Shown here one piece after another: positions 5,208-6,686 of a stretch of DNA of 6,686 nt. Made by a program: the position numbers and the translations under genes. The notes under the pieces are model-generated. The model searched no databases and was not told the origin of the DNA. It saw nothing but the letters and a program-made list of their open reading frames with translations. Every line of letters starts with the position of its first letter. The stretch's first letter is position 1. This stretch comes from JANNHP01 sp031404455 (lineage in GTDB: Bacteria; Planctomycetota; JAJSAM01; JAJVHW01): NCBI GenBank assembly GCA_031404455.1, contig JANNHP010000217.1, positions 1 through 6,686 on the forward strand, given 5' to 3'.

Positions 5208-6686
5208 GTGACCGACGACAGCCCGGCGCTCCTCCACACCGTCGACCGGCCGATGGCGCGCCTGCTCGCCTACCTCCGCCCGATGCGCGGACGGCTCGCC
5301 GCCGCGACGGCCGCGAGCGTCGTCAACAAGGTGCTCGATCTCGCGCCGCCGTTCCTCGTCGCGTGGCTCGTCGACGTGTGCGCGGGCAAGCCGCGCCCGT
5401 GGATCGTGGACGTCGCCGGCACGGAACTCCCGCACCAAGTGGTGTTCGTCGCGATCCTGACGGTCGTCGTCTTCGGGTTCGAGAGCTTCTTCCAGTGGCT
5501 CTACAACCTCGGGTTCATGGGGCTCGCGCAGGACGTGCAGCACGCGCTGCGCGTCGACGCGTACCGCGCCATGCAGGACCGCGAGCTCGAGTTCTTCGAG
5601 GAGCACCGCGTCGGCCGGACGCTTTCGATGCTGAACGACGACGTCAATCAGCTCGAGCGGTTCCTGAACGGCGGGCTGAACGAGATCGTCCAGCTCGTGG
5701 TGATGCTCGCGGTCACGACCGTCACGATGTTCGGCATCTCGTGGCAGCTCGCACTCGTCGGCATGGCGCCGGTGCCCGTGATCGTGTGGGGCAGCCTGCG
5801 TTTCAGCAAGGCGCTGCAGCCGCGCTACGCAGCGGTGCGGCGCGCCGTCGGCGACGTGGCGAGCCGTCTCGAGAACAACATCGCGGGCATCCTCGTGGTG
5901 AAGTCGTTCACCGCGGAGGAGTACGAGACGGGCCGCGTCCGCGACGAGAGCGACGCCTACCGCCGCGCGAACCGCCACGCGATCCGCATCTCCGCGGCGT
6001 TCATCCCGATCATCCGCATGGCCATCGCGCTCGGGTTCGCGGGCGGTCTGGCACTCGGCGGGTTCTGGGTCGCCGACGGACGGATGACGGCCGGAGAGCT
6101 CGTCCTCTTCGGGATGATCGTGCAGCGCATGCTCTGGCCGCTCACGCGCCTCGGCGAGACGCTCGACAACTACCAGCGCGCCCGCGCGAGCGCCGCGAAG
6201 GTGTTCTCGCTCCTCGACACGCCCTCGACCGTGAAGGACCCAGCGCAGCCGAGGACGCTGGGCACGCTGCGCGGCGAGGTGCGGTTCGACGACGTGCGCT
6301 TCGTCTACTCGCGCGGCGAGCCGGTGCTCTCCGGCCTCTCGTTCACCGTGGCGCCCGGCGAGATGGTCGGCATCGCGGGGCCGACGGGCGCCGGCAAGTC
6401 AACCATCGTCAAGCTGCTGCTGCGTCTCTACGACGTCACCGGCGGCGCGGTGACGCTCGACGGAACCGACGTCCGCAGCGTGACGCAGCGCGATCTCCGC
6501 CGCCACATCGCGCTCGTGTCGCAGGACGTCTACCTCTTCCACGGCACGATCCGGGACAACATCGCCTACGGCTACAGCGCCGGCACCGAGCCCGCGATGG
6601 AGGCGATCGAGGACGCCGCGAAGCGCGCGCAACTCCACGACTTCATCTCGACGCTGCCCGACGGCTACGACACGCTCGTCGGCGAG
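5208..6686 (+). CDS. ABC exporter half-transporter (permease fused to ATP-binding domain), cut by the right edge
   Basis: 493 codons are open from GTG 5208 to the window end. The transmembrane domain covers about residues 20-320, with hydrophobic segments near 28-58, 77-103, 157-178, 181-200, 262-288 and 293-315. The segment FFEEHRVGRTLSMLNDDVNQ (129-148) is the conserved coupling region of MsbA-type exporters. The ATP-binding domain starts at about 356: A-loop Y367, Walker A GPTGAGKST at 391-399 (K397), and Q-loop Q439 in VSQDVYLFHGTIRDNIAYG. The sequence stops at LPDGYDTLVGE, just before the expected signature LSGGQ, Walker B and H-loop, so roughly 90-120 residues are missing compared with the usual 580-620. 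It would act in the inner membrane as a dimer, using ATP to export a lipid, drug or peptide; the substrate is unknown. GTG 5208 has no Shine-Dalgarno. An in-frame ATG at 5253 (residue 16) is the alternative start and also lacks one. Confidence 0.93.
   Translation, partial: MTDDSPALLHTVDRPMARLLAYLRPMRGRLAAATAASVVNKVLDLAPPFLVAWLVDVCAGKPRPWIVDVAGTELPHQVVFVAILTVVVFGFESFFQWLYNLGFMGLAQDVQHALRVDAYRAMQDRELEFFEEHRVGRTLSMLNDDVNQLERFLNGGLNEIVQLVVMLAVTTVTMFGISWQLALVGMAPVPVIVWGSLRFSKALQPRYAAVRRAVGDVASRLENNIAGILVVKSFTAEEYETGRVRDESDAYRRANRHAIRISAAFIPIIRMAIALGFAGGLALGGFWVADGRMTAGELVLFGMIVQRMLWPLTRLGETLDNYQRARASAAKVFSLLDTPSTVKDPAQPRTLGTLRGEVRFDDVRFVYSRGEPVLSGLSFTVAPGEMVGIAGPTGAGKSTIVKLLLRLYDVTGGAVTLDGTDVRSVTQRDLRRHIALVSQDVYLFHGTIRDNIAYGYSAGTEPAMEAIEDAAKRAQLHDFISTLPDGYDTLVGE

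Noticed and set aside
5151..5978. A 275-codon minus-strand frame opposite the ABC exporter.
   Set aside because: The opposite + strand frame encodes a textbook ABC exporter with Walker A and Q-loop; the minus frame is its shadow and also runs through the REPIN right arm.
1..6686. tRNA, rRNA, riboswitch, insertion sequence or phage genes.
   Set aside because: Reading both strands gave no cloverleaf with a T-loop motif, no rRNA-like stretch, no transposase or integrase, and the gene gaps (69, 105, 43 and 153 nt) are too short or already explained.

Overview
The window is high-GC bacterial DNA with densely packed genes and strong G/C preference at third codon positions. The gene set is a secreted and membrane-associated alkaline-phosphatase-superfamily protein, a DUF433/DUF5615 toxin-antitoxin pair, an exported HEAT-repeat protein and an ABC exporter, with a GTAG-type REP repeat pair. 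This suits a free-living or environmental bacterium, most likely from a Planctomycetota- or Acidobacteriota-like lineage. That taxonomic reading is an inference from gene style only; no rRNA or other marker gene is present.

Layout from left to right. Positions 1-131 hold the 3' end of an unidentified + strand gene. A 69-nt gap with two small dyads separates it from a convergent gene on the - strand (2543 down to 201), which encodes a 780-residue AP-superfamily phosphodiesterase-type protein with a signal sequence and two internal hydrophobic segments. A 105-nt divergent intergenic region (2544-2648) carries candidate promoters for both directions. To the right, all genes are on the + strand. 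The DUF433 antitoxin-like gene (2649-2948) and the DUF5615 PIN-like toxin gene (2945-3307) overlap by ATGA. A hairpin with a GNRA-type loop sits on the toxin stop codon. It is followed by a 567-residue exported HEAT-repeat protein (3351-5054), a 111-nt inverted pair of REP sequences (a REPIN, 5060-5170), and an ABC exporter half-transporter that starts at GTG 5208 and runs off the right edge.

How the genes work together. Only the DUF433/DUF5615 pair is clearly one functional unit, a predicted VapBC-like module. The AP-family protein, HEAT protein and ABC exporter all concern the cell envelope or periplasm, but nothing in the sequence ties them into one pathway. I do not see a clearly new multi-gene system. 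The least expected structures are the REPIN, the hairpin overlapping the toxin stop codon and a putative promoter, the membrane-segment insertion in the AP-family enzyme, and the apparently leaderless GTG start of the exporter.
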